Shown here piece by piece: positions 36,442 to 45,273 of a DNA stretch of 64,000 nt (position 1 is its first letter; each line of letters starts with the position of its first letter). The translations under genes and the position numbers were made by a program. The notes below the pieces were generated by a model. That model was given only the letters and a program-made list of their open reading frames with translations. It had not been told where the DNA came from and did not search any database. This stretch comes from Collinsella aerofaciens (lineage in GTDB: Bacteria; Actinomycetota; Coriobacteriia; Coriobacteriales; Coriobacteriaceae), in the NCBI RefSeq assembly GCF_002736145.1, contig NZ_CP024160.1:992001-1056000 (forward strand). The letters run 5' to 3'.

Positions 36442-37485
36442 CTAGCGCTGTACGTAGGCGCGAACCAGCTCGTAGGTGTTGCGCACGCCGTCGATGTGGC
36501 TGCGCTCGTAGTTGTGGCTCGCGTACACGCCGGGGCCGATCAGACCATGGCGAATGTCGTAGCCGGCCGAGAGCGTGGCCTCGACGTCGGAGCCGTAGTG
36601 CGGGTACACATCGATGGCGTAATCGAGCTCCAGCTCGCGCGCGATGTTGGACAGTGTGGTTACCAGGTCGTAGTTGTACGGACCGCCCGAATCCTTGGCG
36701 CAAATCGAAACCATGCGCTCGGTGCAGCCCAGGTCGTCGCCCACGCAGCCCATGTCCACGCTGATCATCTCGCGCGTGTCGGCCGGCACAAAGGCACCGC
36801 CGTGGCCGACCTCCTCGTACACCGTAAAGAGCAGCGATACCTTGCGCGAAAGCGTCACCTCGCCGCCAGCAACGGCGCGGGCCAAACCCAGCAGAATCGA
36901 CGCCGACAGCTTGTCGTCAAGGAAGCGGCTCTTAATGTAGCCGCTCTCCGTCACCGTGGTACGCGGATCCATAGCGATAATATCGCCGGTCTGAATACCC
37001 AGCTCGAGCACATCGTCCTTGCTGTCAACGTTCTCGTCGAGCAGGATTTCCATATTCTTCTCGATGGTCTTGACCGGCTCATCGGCCACATGCGCCGAAG
37101 GCTCGGTATTGAGGACCACGCCCGTGTAGACATTGCCATCGCGTGTGTAGACGGTACAGTTCTCGCCATCGGCCGTAGACCACTGGTGCCCGCCGAGCGT
37201 CGTGGGGCGCAGGCGACCATTGTCCTTAATGGAGCGTACCATGGCGCCCAGGGTATCGACATGGCTCGCCAGTACGAGCGGCTCACCCTCGCCACCAAGC
37301 TCAACGAGCACGTTGCCCTTATTAGAACGCTCGGGCCCAAACCCCATATCGCGCAGGGTCTCCATCAGATAATCAGTCGCCGCACGGGTATAGCCCGTAG
37401 GCGAAGCGATCGAGGTAAGCGCCTTCAACTGATCAGTAATATAGGAGAGCGTCTCCTCTAGAGAAGCATCAACATTAGAAGCCAT
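36442..37485 (-). CDS. M42-family metallo-aminopeptidase
   Basis: A 347-residue zinc or cobalt peptidase. Metal-ligand blocks are visible: SHVDTLG, SRFLDDK, TVYEEVGHGG, SVDMGC and the C-terminal SHNYERSH. M42 enzymes form large self-assembling shells that remove N-terminal residues, glutamyl or broad, from peptides. The start is the second ATG at 37485, where AAGGA has a good spacing; a first ATG six bases earlier is too close. A terminator follows. Confidence 0.92.
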   Translation of the reverse strand: MASNVDASLEETLSYITDQLKALTSIASPTGYTRAATDYLMETLRDMGFGPERSNKGNVLVELGGEGEPLVLASHVDTLGAMVRSIKDNGRLRPTTLGGHQWSTADGENCTVYTRDGNVYTGVVLNTEPSAHVADEPVKTIEKNMEILLDENVDSKDDVLELGIQTGDIIAMDPRTTVTESGYIKSRFLDDKLSASILLGLARAVAGGEVTLSRKVSLLFTVYEEVGHGGAFVPADTREMISVDMGCVGDDLGCTERMVSICAKDSGGPYNYDLVTTLSNIARELELDYAIDVYPHYGSDVEATLSAGYDIRHGLIGPGVYASHNYERSHIDGVRNTYELVRAYVQR

Positions 37486-37694
37486 ATGCATCCTTCCAAG
37501 TAAAACTAAGACCGAGTCCCGATTTTAACCGTTCTGCACGTGCAATGCCCCAGGAGTCGAACCGCCTCCAGACGTCCCCGCACCGGTTTTCTGCACGCGC
37601 ACGGTTTACAATCCCAATCTTGCATAAATCCTATCGGTATCTGCATAGAAATGAGGCATCTTTTTGCTTCGTCTCAGGGTACCCCACCTTAGAC

Positions 37695-37929
37695 CGTGCA
37701 AAAAACGGAGTATTCAGCACCGTGGGCCCCAACGGCCCCATCACAACCGACATAACGACGTGGTTACAGCAGTGTTGCAGGCCGGCGCAAACCAAAAACG
37801 CGGCGACAGCCATCTCCGCCCATCGATAGCCCGCCCACAAGGACTGTCGATGGGCGCCGCGGGCCACTACGGCCCATTCACAACGTTATGCATTTTTCAG
37901 AGCTTGCTGAATACTCCCAAAAATGCACG
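37695..37929. repeat. 235-bp element bounded by 25-bp inverted repeats (copy A)
   Basis: 37695-37719 (CGTGCA, A-run, GGAGTATTCAGCA) and 37905-37929 (TGCTGAATACTCC, A-run, TGCACG) are inverted copies except for the central A/T run, which reads the same way in both. The element starts 210 bases before the M42 gene. A second copy at 55968-56202 has the same length, outer arms and position, but an unrelated interior. Confidence 0.75.
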
Positions 37930-37999
37930 CTGGGAAGTGCACCACCTATCCGCAGCGGGCAGCATGCCTTGGTTTTGCCCATATCGGGGTATCGGCGCG

Positions 38000-38040
38000 G
38001 CACAAAAGCCCCCGCCGCACGAAGAGCGCAGCGGGGGCTT
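38000..38040 (-). terminator. Terminator of the iron alcohol dehydrogenase gene
   Basis: AAGCCCCCGC (38006-38015) pairs with GCGGGGGCTT (38031-38040); on the minus strand it is followed by TTTTGTG. Confidence 0.85.
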
Positions 38041-38095
38041 CCGACATGTCCGAGGACGATTGTGGGGCTAACGGGCAGGGGCCCGCCGAACCAAG

Positions 38096-39262
38096 TTAGG
38101 CAGCCGGGCAGATCTTCTTGAAGAGCTCGATAACGTCGTCGAGCGTCGCCTCGCGCGGGTTGCCCGGGAAGCAGGCGTCGGCCATGGCGTCCTTGGCCAA
38201 GACCTCGATCTCGTCGGCCTTCATGGCCTCGCAGACGTGCGGGATGTTCACATCGGCAGAGAGCTGCTTGACGGCGGCGATAGCGGCGTCGGCAGCCTCG
38301 TCGGTGCTCATACCCGTGGTGTCAACGCCCATGGCAACGGCAACCTTGGCCAGGCGCTCGGCGCAAACCGGCTTGTTGAACTCCATGGCGATCGGCAGCA
38401 GCATGGCGCAAGCGACGCCGTGCGGGGTGTCGTAGTGAGCGGACAGGGTGTGAGCCATGGCGTGGTCGATGCCCAGGCCAACGTTAGAGAAGCCCATGCC
38501 GGCGACATACTGGCCAAGAGCCATGCCCTCGCGGCCGGAGCCGGGCTGGCCGGACTTGGCCTCGGCGACGGAGTCGCGCAGGTTCTCGCTGATCAGCTTA
38601 ATAGCCTCAAAGTGGAACATGTCGGAGAGCTCCCAAGCACCCTTGGTGGTGTAACCCTCGATGGCGTGGGTCAGAGCGTCCATGCCAGTGGAGGCGGTCA
38701 GGCCGGCGGGCATGGAGGCCATCATGTCGGGGTCGACGACGGCGACCTCGGGGGCGTCGTTGGTGTCGACGCACACGAACTTGCGAACCTTCTCGGGGTC
38801 GGTAATGACGTAGTTGATGGTCACCTCGGCGGCGGTACCGGCGGTCGTCGGCACGGCGATGGTGAACACGGCGTGGTTCTTAGTGGGAGCAACGCCCTCG
38901 AGGCTGCGGACATCGGCGAACTCGGGGTTGTTGATGATGATGCCGATAGCCTTGGCGGTGTCCATGGAGGAGCCGCCACCGATGGTCACGATAGCGTCAG
39001 CCTCGGCGGCCTTGAAGGCCTCGACGCCGTCCTTGACGTTCTGGATGGTGGGATTGGGCTTAATCTCGGAGTAGAGGCTCCAAGCGATGCCAGCGGCGTC
39101 GAGCTCGTCGGTCACCTTAGCGGTAACGCCAAACTTGACCAGGTCGGGGTCGGAGCAGACGAAGATCTTCTTGTAGCCGCGACGCTGGAGCTCGCCGGGG
39201 ATCTCCTTGATGGCGCCGGAACCATGATAAGAGATGGTATTGAGAACGAAACGATTAGCCAT
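38096..39262 (-). CDS. Iron-containing alcohol dehydrogenase
   Basis: A 388-residue group III NAD(P)H-dependent dehydrogenase. The Fe2+ ligands lie in a conserved run GIDHAMAHTLSAH...TPHGVACA, the nucleotide-binding GGGSSMDTAKA is near residue 95, and PTTAGTAAEV follows. It should interconvert an aldehyde or ketone with its alcohol, in fermentation; lactaldehyde, propanediol or butanol-type substrates are all possible. The start is the ATG at 39262 with GGGAGG upstream. A palindrome about 100 bases upstream may be an operator. Confidence 0.93.
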   Translation of the reverse strand: MANRFVLNTISYHGSGAIKEIPGELQRRGYKKIFVCSDPDLVKFGVTAKVTDELDAAGIAWSLYSEIKPNPTIQNVKDGVEAFKAAEADAIVTIGGGSSMDTAKAIGIIINNPEFADVRSLEGVAPTKNHAVFTIAVPTTAGTAAEVTINYVITDPEKVRKFVCVDTNDAPEVAVVDPDMMASMPAGLTASTGMDALTHAIEGYTTKGAWELSDMFHFEAIKLISENLRDSVAEAKSGQPGSGREGMALGQYVAGMGFSNVGLGIDHAMAHTLSAHYDTPHGVACAMLLPIAMEFNKPVCAERLAKVAVAMGVDTTGMSTDEAADAAIAAVKQLSADVNIPHVCEAMKADEIEVLAKDAMADACFPGNPREATLDDVIELFKKICPAA

Positions 39263-39360
39263 TGATAGCCTCCCATCGTGTGCGGGGCACCCATTACGCC
39301 CCACGCTATGAGTCCCATCCTAACGCTTTTGAAACAAAAAACACGTGAGAACGTCAAAAT

Positions 39361-39378
39361 TGTTAAAGCGTTTCAACA
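39361..39378. promoter_or_regulatory. LacI-type palindrome upstream of the alcohol dehydrogenase gene
   Basis: TGTTAAAGCGTTTCAACA has TGTTnAAnC half-sites around a central CG, 7 of 9 positions matching. That shape is typical of LacI-family operators, including carbon catabolite sites. It lies about 100 bases before the gene. Confidence 0.45.
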
Positions 39379-39427
39379 GGAGATGAAAAATACTGCGGCA
39401 AAGGGACAACCCCTCTGCCGCATTCCT

Positions 39428-40144
39428 CTACTTTCGACAGCCCTCTTTCCAAGCCTCGGCCGCAACCTTCCAGCGAAAACGCAAGTCGCGCTCGCGGTCG
39501 ATGAACATGATGGCAAACGCGACAAACAACAGCACGCTCGCCACGACGATGGCGTGCAGGCCCATGCGCTCAATACACCAGTTGCCCAACACGGCGCCAA
39601 ACACAAAGGTGAAAATCACGCCAAAGTACAGCAGGCCATTTTCCAAAAAGCCGCGCTTGTGGGTGATGATGTAATCGTCCACGTTTTGCAGCGCGTTGCG
39701 CAAGTTGCCGATACACATGGTCGTGGCGATGCCGTGACCGTGGATCTTGCGGAAGCTCTCGACTTGCATACCGCAGGCAAACGAAGTGAGGCAGTTGGCG
39801 AGCAGGTTGAAATCGCCGCCGGGAATAAAGCTCACGCCCAGCAAGATGACGGCTTCAAAAAACACCGTCACCTGACGCCAGTGGATCACGCTGCCAAACC
39901 GCTCGTGTACCAAGTCGGCAAGCATAATGCCCACGGCAAATGACACCACGGGAAAGAAGTAGCGTCCCGCCAGCGCCCAGTTGCCCTCCGAGATGCTCAC
40001 GCCCACGAGCAGGATGTTGCCCGTCTGCGCGTTGGCGAAAACATGGTCGCGCCCAATGTACGAATAAACGTCCATAAAGCCACCGGCGAGCGCCAAGATG
40101 ATGCCCAGCTCAATAGACTCCGATATCTGCTTGGCACGCTGCAT
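39428..40144 (-). CDS. DUF1275 (YoaK-like) membrane protein
   Basis: A 238-residue protein with about six membrane helices. ALAGGFMDVYSYIGRDHVFANAQTGN is the conserved N-terminal signature, in the helix pair before the first loop. Function is unknown, although the family is widespread. I take the ATG at 40144, about ten bases after AAGGAGG; a first ATG after that sequence is in another frame. It is divergent from the YgiQ-like gene. Confidence 0.85.
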   Translation of the reverse strand: MQRAKQISESIELGIILALAGGFMDVYSYIGRDHVFANAQTGNILLVGVSISEGNWALAGRYFFPVVSFAVGIMLADLVHERFGSVIHWRQVTVFFEAVILLGVSFIPGGDFNLLANCLTSFACGMQVESFRKIHGHGIATTMCIGNLRNALQNVDDYIITHKRGFLENGLLYFGVIFTFVFGAVLGNWCIERMGLHAIVVASVLLFVAFAIMFIDRERDLRFRWKVAAEAWKEGCRK

Positions 40145-40326
40145 CGTCGTGCATCCTCCTTGTTGACGACTCTCTCGTGCGTTGGCGGAAACATAGCCGC
40201 CGTTCATACTGTAACCCATTGACAACATGGCGTGCGCGCGAGACGACCCCTTCGACACGGGGATACACAGTCTGGAAACAAACGACTGGCTCAGCGACGC
40301 TCTCACTCACCAGCTCATGTACTCCA

Positions 40327-40359
40327 CCAGTCTTTTTAGCCCCGTCCCAAAAAGACTGG
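40327..40359. repeat. 33-bp perfect hairpin before the YgiQ-like gene
   Basis: CCAGTCTTTTT (40327-40337) pairs perfectly with AAAAAGACTGG (40349-40359). TACAAT at 40361-40366 follows directly and could be the -10 box of the downstream gene, so the hairpin would overlap its promoter. A related motif is at 21803-21829. Confidence 0.6.
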
Positions 40360-40397
40360 TTACAATTACGTGCAGCATACAAACACCGGGAGGGATC

Positions 40398-42533
40398 GTG
40401 GCAAAAAAGCCTCAGCACGCTCAGAACAACCAGCGCAGTCAGCAGGGCAAACAGGGCCAGCAGCAAAAGCGCGGCGGCAAGGCCCAGGGCTCGCGCCCCG
40501 CGCATGCCCCAGCAGCGCCCGCCCGCCCCTGGCGCCCGGGCCGCGACAAGTTCCTCCCCGTCAGCCGCGCCGACATGGATGCACGCGGCTGGGACCAGTG
40601 CGACTTTGTCTACATCTGCGGCGATGCCTACGTGGACCATCCGAGCTTTGGCATGGCCATCATCAGCCGCGTGCTCGATGCGCATGGCTACAAGGTGGGT
40701 ATCATCTGCCAGCCCGACTGGACCGACCCCGCCAGTATCACCGTGCTCGGCGAGCCGCGCCTGGGCTTTCTCGTCAGCGCCGGCAACATGGACTCCATGG
40801 TCAACCACTATTCGGTGACCAAGCACCGCCGCCACACCGATGCCTATACCCCCGGCGGCGAGGAGGGGCGCCGTCCCAACCGAGCCGTCACGGTCTACGG
40901 CAACCTCATCCGCCAGACGTTCAAGGACGCTCCCATCATCATCGGCGGCATCGAGGCAAGCCTGCGCCGCCTGGCCCACTACGACTACTGGCAGGACAAG
41001 CTCAAGCGCTCGGTACTGCTCGACTCGGGCGCCGACATCCTCATCTACGGCATGGGCGAGCATGCGATCGTCGAGATCGCCGACGCGCTCGATGCCGGAC
41101 TGCCTGTCGATCAGATCACCTACGTCAACGGTACCGTCTACCGCACGGGTTCGCTCGACGAGGTCTACGACTACGACCTGCTGCCCAGCTGGGACGACCT
41201 TGCCGCTGACAAGCTCAACTACGCGCGCAGTTTTAATGTGCAGCAGCAGAACATGGACCCCATCACCGGGCATCGTCTGGTAGAGCCTTACCCCAACAGC
41301 GTCTATGTGGTGCAGAACCCGCCGTCGGCAACGTTGACGACCGACGAGATGGACGAGGTGGCCGAGCTCCCCTACGCACGCGATTGGCATCCCGACTACG
41401 ACGCAGCGGGCGGCGTGCCGGCCTTTGCCGAGATCAAGTTTTCCATTAGCTCCAACCGCGGCTGTTTTGGCGAGTGCTCGTTTTGCGCCCTCACCTTCCA
41501 CCAGGGCCGCGTGTTGCAGATGCGCAGCCACGACTCGATCATGCGCGAGGCCGAGCTGCTCACGCGCGATCCCGAGTTTAAGGGCTACATCAACGACGTG
41601 GGCGGACCGACGGCTAACTTTAGCCGCCCGGCCTGCGACAAGCAGCTCAAGCACGGCGTGTGCAGGAACAAGCGCTGCCTGTGGCCGAGCGTGTGCAAAA
41701 ACATGGTGGTCGACGAGAGCGGCTACACGCAGCTGCTGCGCGACCTGCGCCAGCTGCCGGGCGTCAAGAAGGTCTTCGTGCGCAGCGGCATCCGCTTTGA
41801 CTACACCATGGCCGATGCCTCGGACGAGTTTTTACGCGAGCTGCTGGAGCACCATGTCTCGGGCCAGCTACGCGTAGCGCCCGAGCATGTGAGCGATGCG
41901 GTGCTATTCGTGATGGGCAAACCGAGCCGCGCCGTCTACGATGCGTTCTGCCGTAAATTTGAACGCCTGAACCGCGAATACGGACTCAAGCAGTACGTGG
42001 TGCCGTACCTGATCTCGAGCCATCCTGGCTCGACGATGAAGGAAGCCGTGGACCTTGCCGAGGCCGTGCGCGACATGGGCTATATGCCCGAGCAAGTGCA
42101 GGACTTCTACCCCACCCCGTCCACTATGTCGACCTGCATGTACTACACCGGCGTGGATCCGCGTACTATGCAGCCGATCTACGTGGCACGCGACCCGCAC
42201 GAAAAGGCCATGCAGCGCGCGCTGATTCAGTATCGCAAACCCGAGAACTACAAGCTGGTGCGCGAGGCACTGGAGAAGGCCGGGCGTCGTGACCTGATCG
42301 GCTACACCAAGCATTGCCTGATCCGTCCCGTGCCGCCGCGCCCGGGCGAGACGTCTGCTGGCGGTGGCCATGGCACCGGCAAGAAGGGCGGCAAACCGCA
42401 TGGCGGCGGCGCTGGCAAGGGACCCAAAGGCAGCAAGGGCCACGGCGGCATGTCGCGCGCGCAGAACACTGCCGGGCGCAACCGTGCAGCTCAGGGGCGT
42501 CAGGGCGCCAACGGAGGCGGGCGTCACAACTAG
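40398..42533 (+). CDS. YgiQ-family radical SAM protein
   Basis: A 711-residue protein starting with GTG at 40398 (VAKKPQHAQNNQ), preceded by GGGAGGG. The radical SAM cluster is CFGECSFC with cysteines at 356, 360 and 363, inside SSNRG...ALT. The YgiQ-specific N-terminal domain (SRADMDARGWDQCDFVYICGD) and the CRNKRCLWPSVCKN block are present. N- and C-terminal tails are Gln-, Gly- and Lys-rich. Family function is not established. It converges with the CPBP gene and shares stop bases with it. Confidence 0.9.
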   Translation: MAKKPQHAQNNQRSQQGKQGQQQKRGGKAQGSRPAHAPAAPARPWRPGRDKFLPVSRADMDARGWDQCDFVYICGDAYVDHPSFGMAIISRVLDAHGYKVGIICQPDWTDPASITVLGEPRLGFLVSAGNMDSMVNHYSVTKHRRHTDAYTPGGEEGRRPNRAVTVYGNLIRQTFKDAPIIIGGIEASLRRLAHYDYWQDKLKRSVLLDSGADILIYGMGEHAIVEIADALDAGLPVDQITYVNGTVYRTGSLDEVYDYDLLPSWDDLAADKLNYARSFNVQQQNMDPITGHRLVEPYPNSVYVVQNPPSATLTTDEMDEVAELPYARDWHPDYDAAGGVPAFAEIKFSISSNRGCFGECSFCALTFHQGRVLQMRSHDSIMREAELLTRDPEFKGYINDVGGPTANFSRPACDKQLKHGVCRNKRCLWPSVCKNMVVDESGYTQLLRDLRQLPGVKKVFVRSGIRFDYTMADASDEFLRELLEHHVSGQLRVAPEHVSDAVLFVMGKPSRAVYDAFCRKFERLNREYGLKQYVVPYLISSHPGSTMKEAVDLAEAVRDMGYMPEQVQDFYPTPSTMSTCMYYTGVDPRTMQPIYVARDPHEKAMQRALIQYRKPENYKLVREALEKAGRRDLIGYTKHCLIRPVPPRPGETSAGGGHGTGKKGGKPHGGGAGKGPKGSKGHGGMSRAQNTAGRNRAAQGRQGANGGGRHN

Positions 42534-43441
42534 GGCAGCGGCGCGCTCACTGCGTCCATCCCACACGCTTGGCGCAGTGAGCGCATTGCCTCAACGAGGA
42601 TGACGCCGGCAATAGCGACCGTAATTGCCACGTCGAACGGCGTGTTCACAAACCAGAGCAACGTCATGAGATACGACCCGGCATTAAAGGCAAAATGCAG
42701 CAGGATCGTGTAGCGGAGCTTTCCGGTGGTCACGAGCACCCAGCCAAAGACCAGACCGGCGGCGCCGGCGTAGCAGCCCTGCACCCAGTTCATATGCATA
42801 AAGCCAAAGATGGCCGCCTGCAGCACAATCGCCGCGGCGATACCTCGCTTGTCCGGCGCCGCCCAGGGCACCATGGCGACGTATTGCGCCCGCGCGCGAC
42901 GCCGACGCTTCCAGAGCGGACGGCACTGCGGGTTAAATGCTCGGAGCGAAAACTCAAAAATGATACCGCGCACCAGCAGCTCTTCACAAAATGGGGCGCC
43001 GAGCACCGTAGTCAGGACGGCCAGATAGCTCGTGTCGCCCATGCCCGTCTCCTCGACAAGTTCGCTGTAATCGGCCGCGGTCTCGGGCAACAGCGACAGC
43101 ACAGCGTCGGTCACGTAGCCAACGACCACCTGCAAGGCAAGGCCGATCACGATAACGCAGGCGATGCGTTTCCACGCCTTGCCTGCTCCCCCGCCAAGCG
43201 GGCGCTCGCCCTGCCGGCGCGCCATGAAGGAGCGGGGCCACAGATAGCGCCACCACAGCAGCGCCATCAAAAACGACGCCGTCTGAGCGGCGGCCTGAAA
43301 CCATTGGATATCGAGATTGTCGATCGGGAAACCCGTCAGTGCCGACACGATGTCCAGCGCGGAGAACAAAACAATGCTCAGGGCAATATCGGCAGCGACG
43401 ACACCAAAACAGGCAAGCGCCCAAACCAGCGCATTGAGCAT
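42530..43441 (-). CDS. CPBP-family intramembrane metalloprotease
   Basis: A 303-residue membrane protein with about eight helices. The active-site motifs are visible: CEELLVRG (EExxxR), FGFMHMNW and LLHFAFNAG. Families of this type include CAAX-prenyl proteases and bacteriocin self-immunity proteins; substrate unknown. The start is the ATG at 43441 with GAGGAGG upstream. Its TAG at 42530-42532 overlaps the TAG of the convergent YgiQ-like gene in CTAG. Confidence 0.88.
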   Translation of the reverse strand: MLNALVWALACFGVVAADIALSIVLFSALDIVSALTGFPIDNLDIQWFQAAAQTASFLMALLWWRYLWPRSFMARRQGERPLGGGAGKAWKRIACVIVIGLALQVVVGYVTDAVLSLLPETAADYSELVEETGMGDTSYLAVLTTVLGAPFCEELLVRGIIFEFSLRAFNPQCRPLWKRRRRARAQYVAMVPWAAPDKRGIAAAIVLQAAIFGFMHMNWVQGCYAGAAGLVFGWVLVTTGKLRYTILLHFAFNAGSYLMTLLWFVNTPFDVAITVAIAGVILVEAMRSLRQACGMDAVSAPLP

Positions 43442-43475
43442 GCCAACCTCCTCAAAACCCGGCACTTGGGGACAG

Positions 43476-43679
43476 TCATTGTTGATGAGAATCGGGCGCA
43501 ATGCCAAAAGCCCCGTTGGGCGAGATGTCGAACGGGAAGGTGCCGCAGCGATTGAACGCAGCGATAAACATGCGGATGGCGTTGGACGGCGTGGTGCCCA
43601 CGAGCTGGGTTGCCGCCGCGAAGGCTGCCTTCTCCTCGGGCATGACCTTCGCGACTACAGGGGTCATGTGTTCTGCCAT
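43476..43679 (-). CDS. RelB/DinJ-type antitoxin without visible toxin
   Basis: A 67-residue ribbon-helix-helix protein starting MAEHMTPVVAKVMPEEKAAF, with AAGGAAG upstream. TTPSNAIRMFIAAFNRCGTFPFDI matches the RelB/DinJ pattern (TPSDAIRLFL...LPFD). No RelE/YafQ-type toxin gene lies on either side: the next gene downstream is the CPBP protease and upstream is the ABC fusion. Either the toxin was lost or this is an orphan that regulates elsewhere. Confidence 0.8.
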   Translation of the reverse strand: MAEHMTPVVAKVMPEEKAAFAAATQLVGTTPSNAIRMFIAAFNRCGTFPFDISPNGAFGIAPDSHQQ

Positions 43680-43792
43680 GGCGCTTCCTTTTTGAAACGA
43701 CGGTAGTGCGGATAGATGCGGGCCACGCGGCTGGGCGACGGGCTGTGAAGGCAACCCGATTGGCCCGCATCCGGAGTTTGTTTCTGCGGCGT

Positions 43793-43822
43793 TGGTATTA
43801 CTTGGTATTCCTAAGTATTACC
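43793..43822. promoter_or_regulatory. Repeated palindromic operator-like sequence upstream of the antitoxin gene
   Basis: TTGGTATTA, TTGGTATTC and AAGTATTACC follow each other within 30 bases; GGTATTACTT (43794-43803) and AAGTATTACC (43813-43822) form an imperfect dyad. Ribbon-helix-helix antitoxins commonly bind such repeats to repress their own gene. Confidence 0.45.
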
Positions 43823-43893
43823 CCGCAGATAGAATACCACACCCGCCCCATGGGGACGGAGAAAAACGGATTATTTTGTTGCTGGGTAAGTAT

Positions 43894-45270
43894 TTAGAGC
43901 GTGATGATGTCCGAGATATTGAGGGCCCGAGCGTCAGCGGCGTCGTGCGTGGCAAGCAGGAGCGTGCGACCATTGAGGAGGTCGAGCACGACCTCGGCCG
44001 TCATATCGCGCGCAGCGGCTTCCAGGCCGGTAAAGGGCTCGTCCAGAATCACCGCGCCGCCGGGGCACAGCAGGGCTCGAGCGATCTCGACGCGACGGCG
44101 CTGCCCGCCCGAAAGCTTGGCTACGTACGCATGCACGTCGATTCCCGGCACCAACCGGCGCAGCAAGGCCGCGGCGCTCGAAGCATCCACGCATGCATCG
44201 GCGCACACCAGCACGTTATCCAGGGCAGAAGCGTCCTCGACCAGGCGCGCATCCTGAAACACCATCGGGCACGGTGCGCACTCCCCCGCCGCCAGCGCCA
44301 GCAGCGTCGACTTGCCCACGCCCGAGGCGCCCATCGCGCAGGCGCGCCCACCCGCGGGCACGTTGAGCACCAGACCATCCAGCGCCGGCGCCCAGGGCGC
44401 GCGATCGCCCACGACGAGCGCAAGCTCCGCCGCAGCGCCATCGCTCGCAGCCCCTGCACGCCCGCGACTACCACGCCCATGCGCCTGCACGGCCGCGCGC
44501 CACGCCACGGGCCCCGAAACCCGCAGCAGCCACACCAGCACGCGCTCACACGCCCACGAGGCGGCAACGACCAGCACGGTCCACGCCAGCAGATCAGCCG
44601 TCTCAATCAAAAGCTTTGCCTGATAGATGCGCTCACCCACGGTGCCCGTCGCTATGCCGATGAGCTCCGCCGCCACACCGGCCTTCCAGCTCATGCCGAT
44701 GACCGCCTTCGCGCACGAAAGCACAAACGGCAGGACTTCGCGCCAGGTATGGGCGCAAAACAGTCGCCAGCCCCGCACGCCATGCAGGCGGAACATCTGC
44801 TTCAGCGGTTTATTCACCTGTGCCAAGCCCTCGGCCAGCGAAAAATACACGCCCGGCAGCGCCATCAAAAAGACTGCCGCGATGCTCACGCGCGCCGACC
44901 CCAGCCTGATAAGCAACAGGACCACCACGCAGGCGACCGGCGTCGCCTTTACAAACGACAACGCCGGAGCCACCAGGTGCGCAAACGCACGCGAACGTGA
45001 CGAAATCCCGGCAAGTACGCCACCACACACCGCGGCAAGCGCCAACCCGCCCAGTATCCGCGCGCCCGAGCCCGCCAAAATCGCCCAGGTGCCGCCATCG
45101 CGCATCAGGCGCAGCAGCGCCAAGGCAACAGCGCCCGGCCCCGGCAAGATCAGCGGCTGCGCCACCAGCGCCGCCACCAGCATCCACACGGCAAGCCAAA
45201 AGGCGGCGACGGCACCTGCTGCCGCCACCGCCTTCATACGCTCTGTCATTTGTCGAGCAAACGCACGCAC
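43894..45270 (-). CDS. Fused ABC permease-ATPase (NitT/TauT type)
   Basis: A 458-residue single protein that combines what are usually two. Residues 1-250 are a BPD-type permease with about six helices and an EExxx-like loop (ELIGIATGTVGERIYQAKLL). After a short basic/Gly linker, residues 280-458 form an ATPase with Walker A GASGVGKST at about 312, the signature LSGGQRRR at about 384 and Walker B VILDEPFTGL. The ATPase is short and degenerate in its helical part. The GTG start at 45270 uses GGAG at the end of the lipoprotein gene. Partner is the substrate-binding lipoprotein at 45274-46329. Confidence 0.85.
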   Translation of the reverse strand: MRAFARQMTERMKAVAAAGAVAAFWLAVWMLVAALVAQPLILPGPGAVALALLRLMRDGGTWAILAGSGARILGGLALAAVCGGVLAGISSRSRAFAHLVAPALSFVKATPVACVVVLLLIRLGSARVSIAAVFLMALPGVYFSLAEGLAQVNKPLKQMFRLHGVRGWRLFCAHTWREVLPFVLSCAKAVIGMSWKAGVAAELIGIATGTVGERIYQAKLLIETADLLAWTVLVVAASWACERVLVWLLRVSGPVAWRAAVQAHGRGSRGRAGAASDGAAAELALVVGDRAPWAPALDGLVLNVPAGGRACAMGASGVGKSTLLALAAGECAPCPMVFQDARLVEDASALDNVLVCADACVDASSAAALLRRLVPGIDVHAYVAKLSGGQRRRVEIARALLCPGGAVILDEPFTGLEAAARDMTAEVVLDLLNGRTLLLATHDAADARALNISDIITL

Positions 45271-45273
45271 GGG

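Larger units (their letters stand above)
37486..38095. other. 610-bp intergenic region with a repeat element
   Basis: No convincing gene is present. It contains the terminator of the alcohol dehydrogenase gene (38000-38040), a 235-bp inverted-repeat-bounded element (37695-37929), and 210 bases of leader before the M42 gene. Inside the element CGCCCATCGA (37817-37826) pairs with TCGATGGGCG (37847-37856). GGAGTCGAACC at 37553-37563 resembles a T-loop on the minus strand, but no tRNA can be built around it. Confidence 0.6.

Noticed and set aside
37549-37572. T-loop-like GGTTCGACTCC on the minus strand
   Set aside because: No complementary T-stem, acceptor stem or CCA can be built, and no tmRNA tag peptide is visible nearby.
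37631-37867. 78-codon frame through the left arm of repeat copy A
   Set aside because: The corresponding frame in copy B is only partly similar and changes are not biased to third codon positions; more likely a DNA-level repeat.
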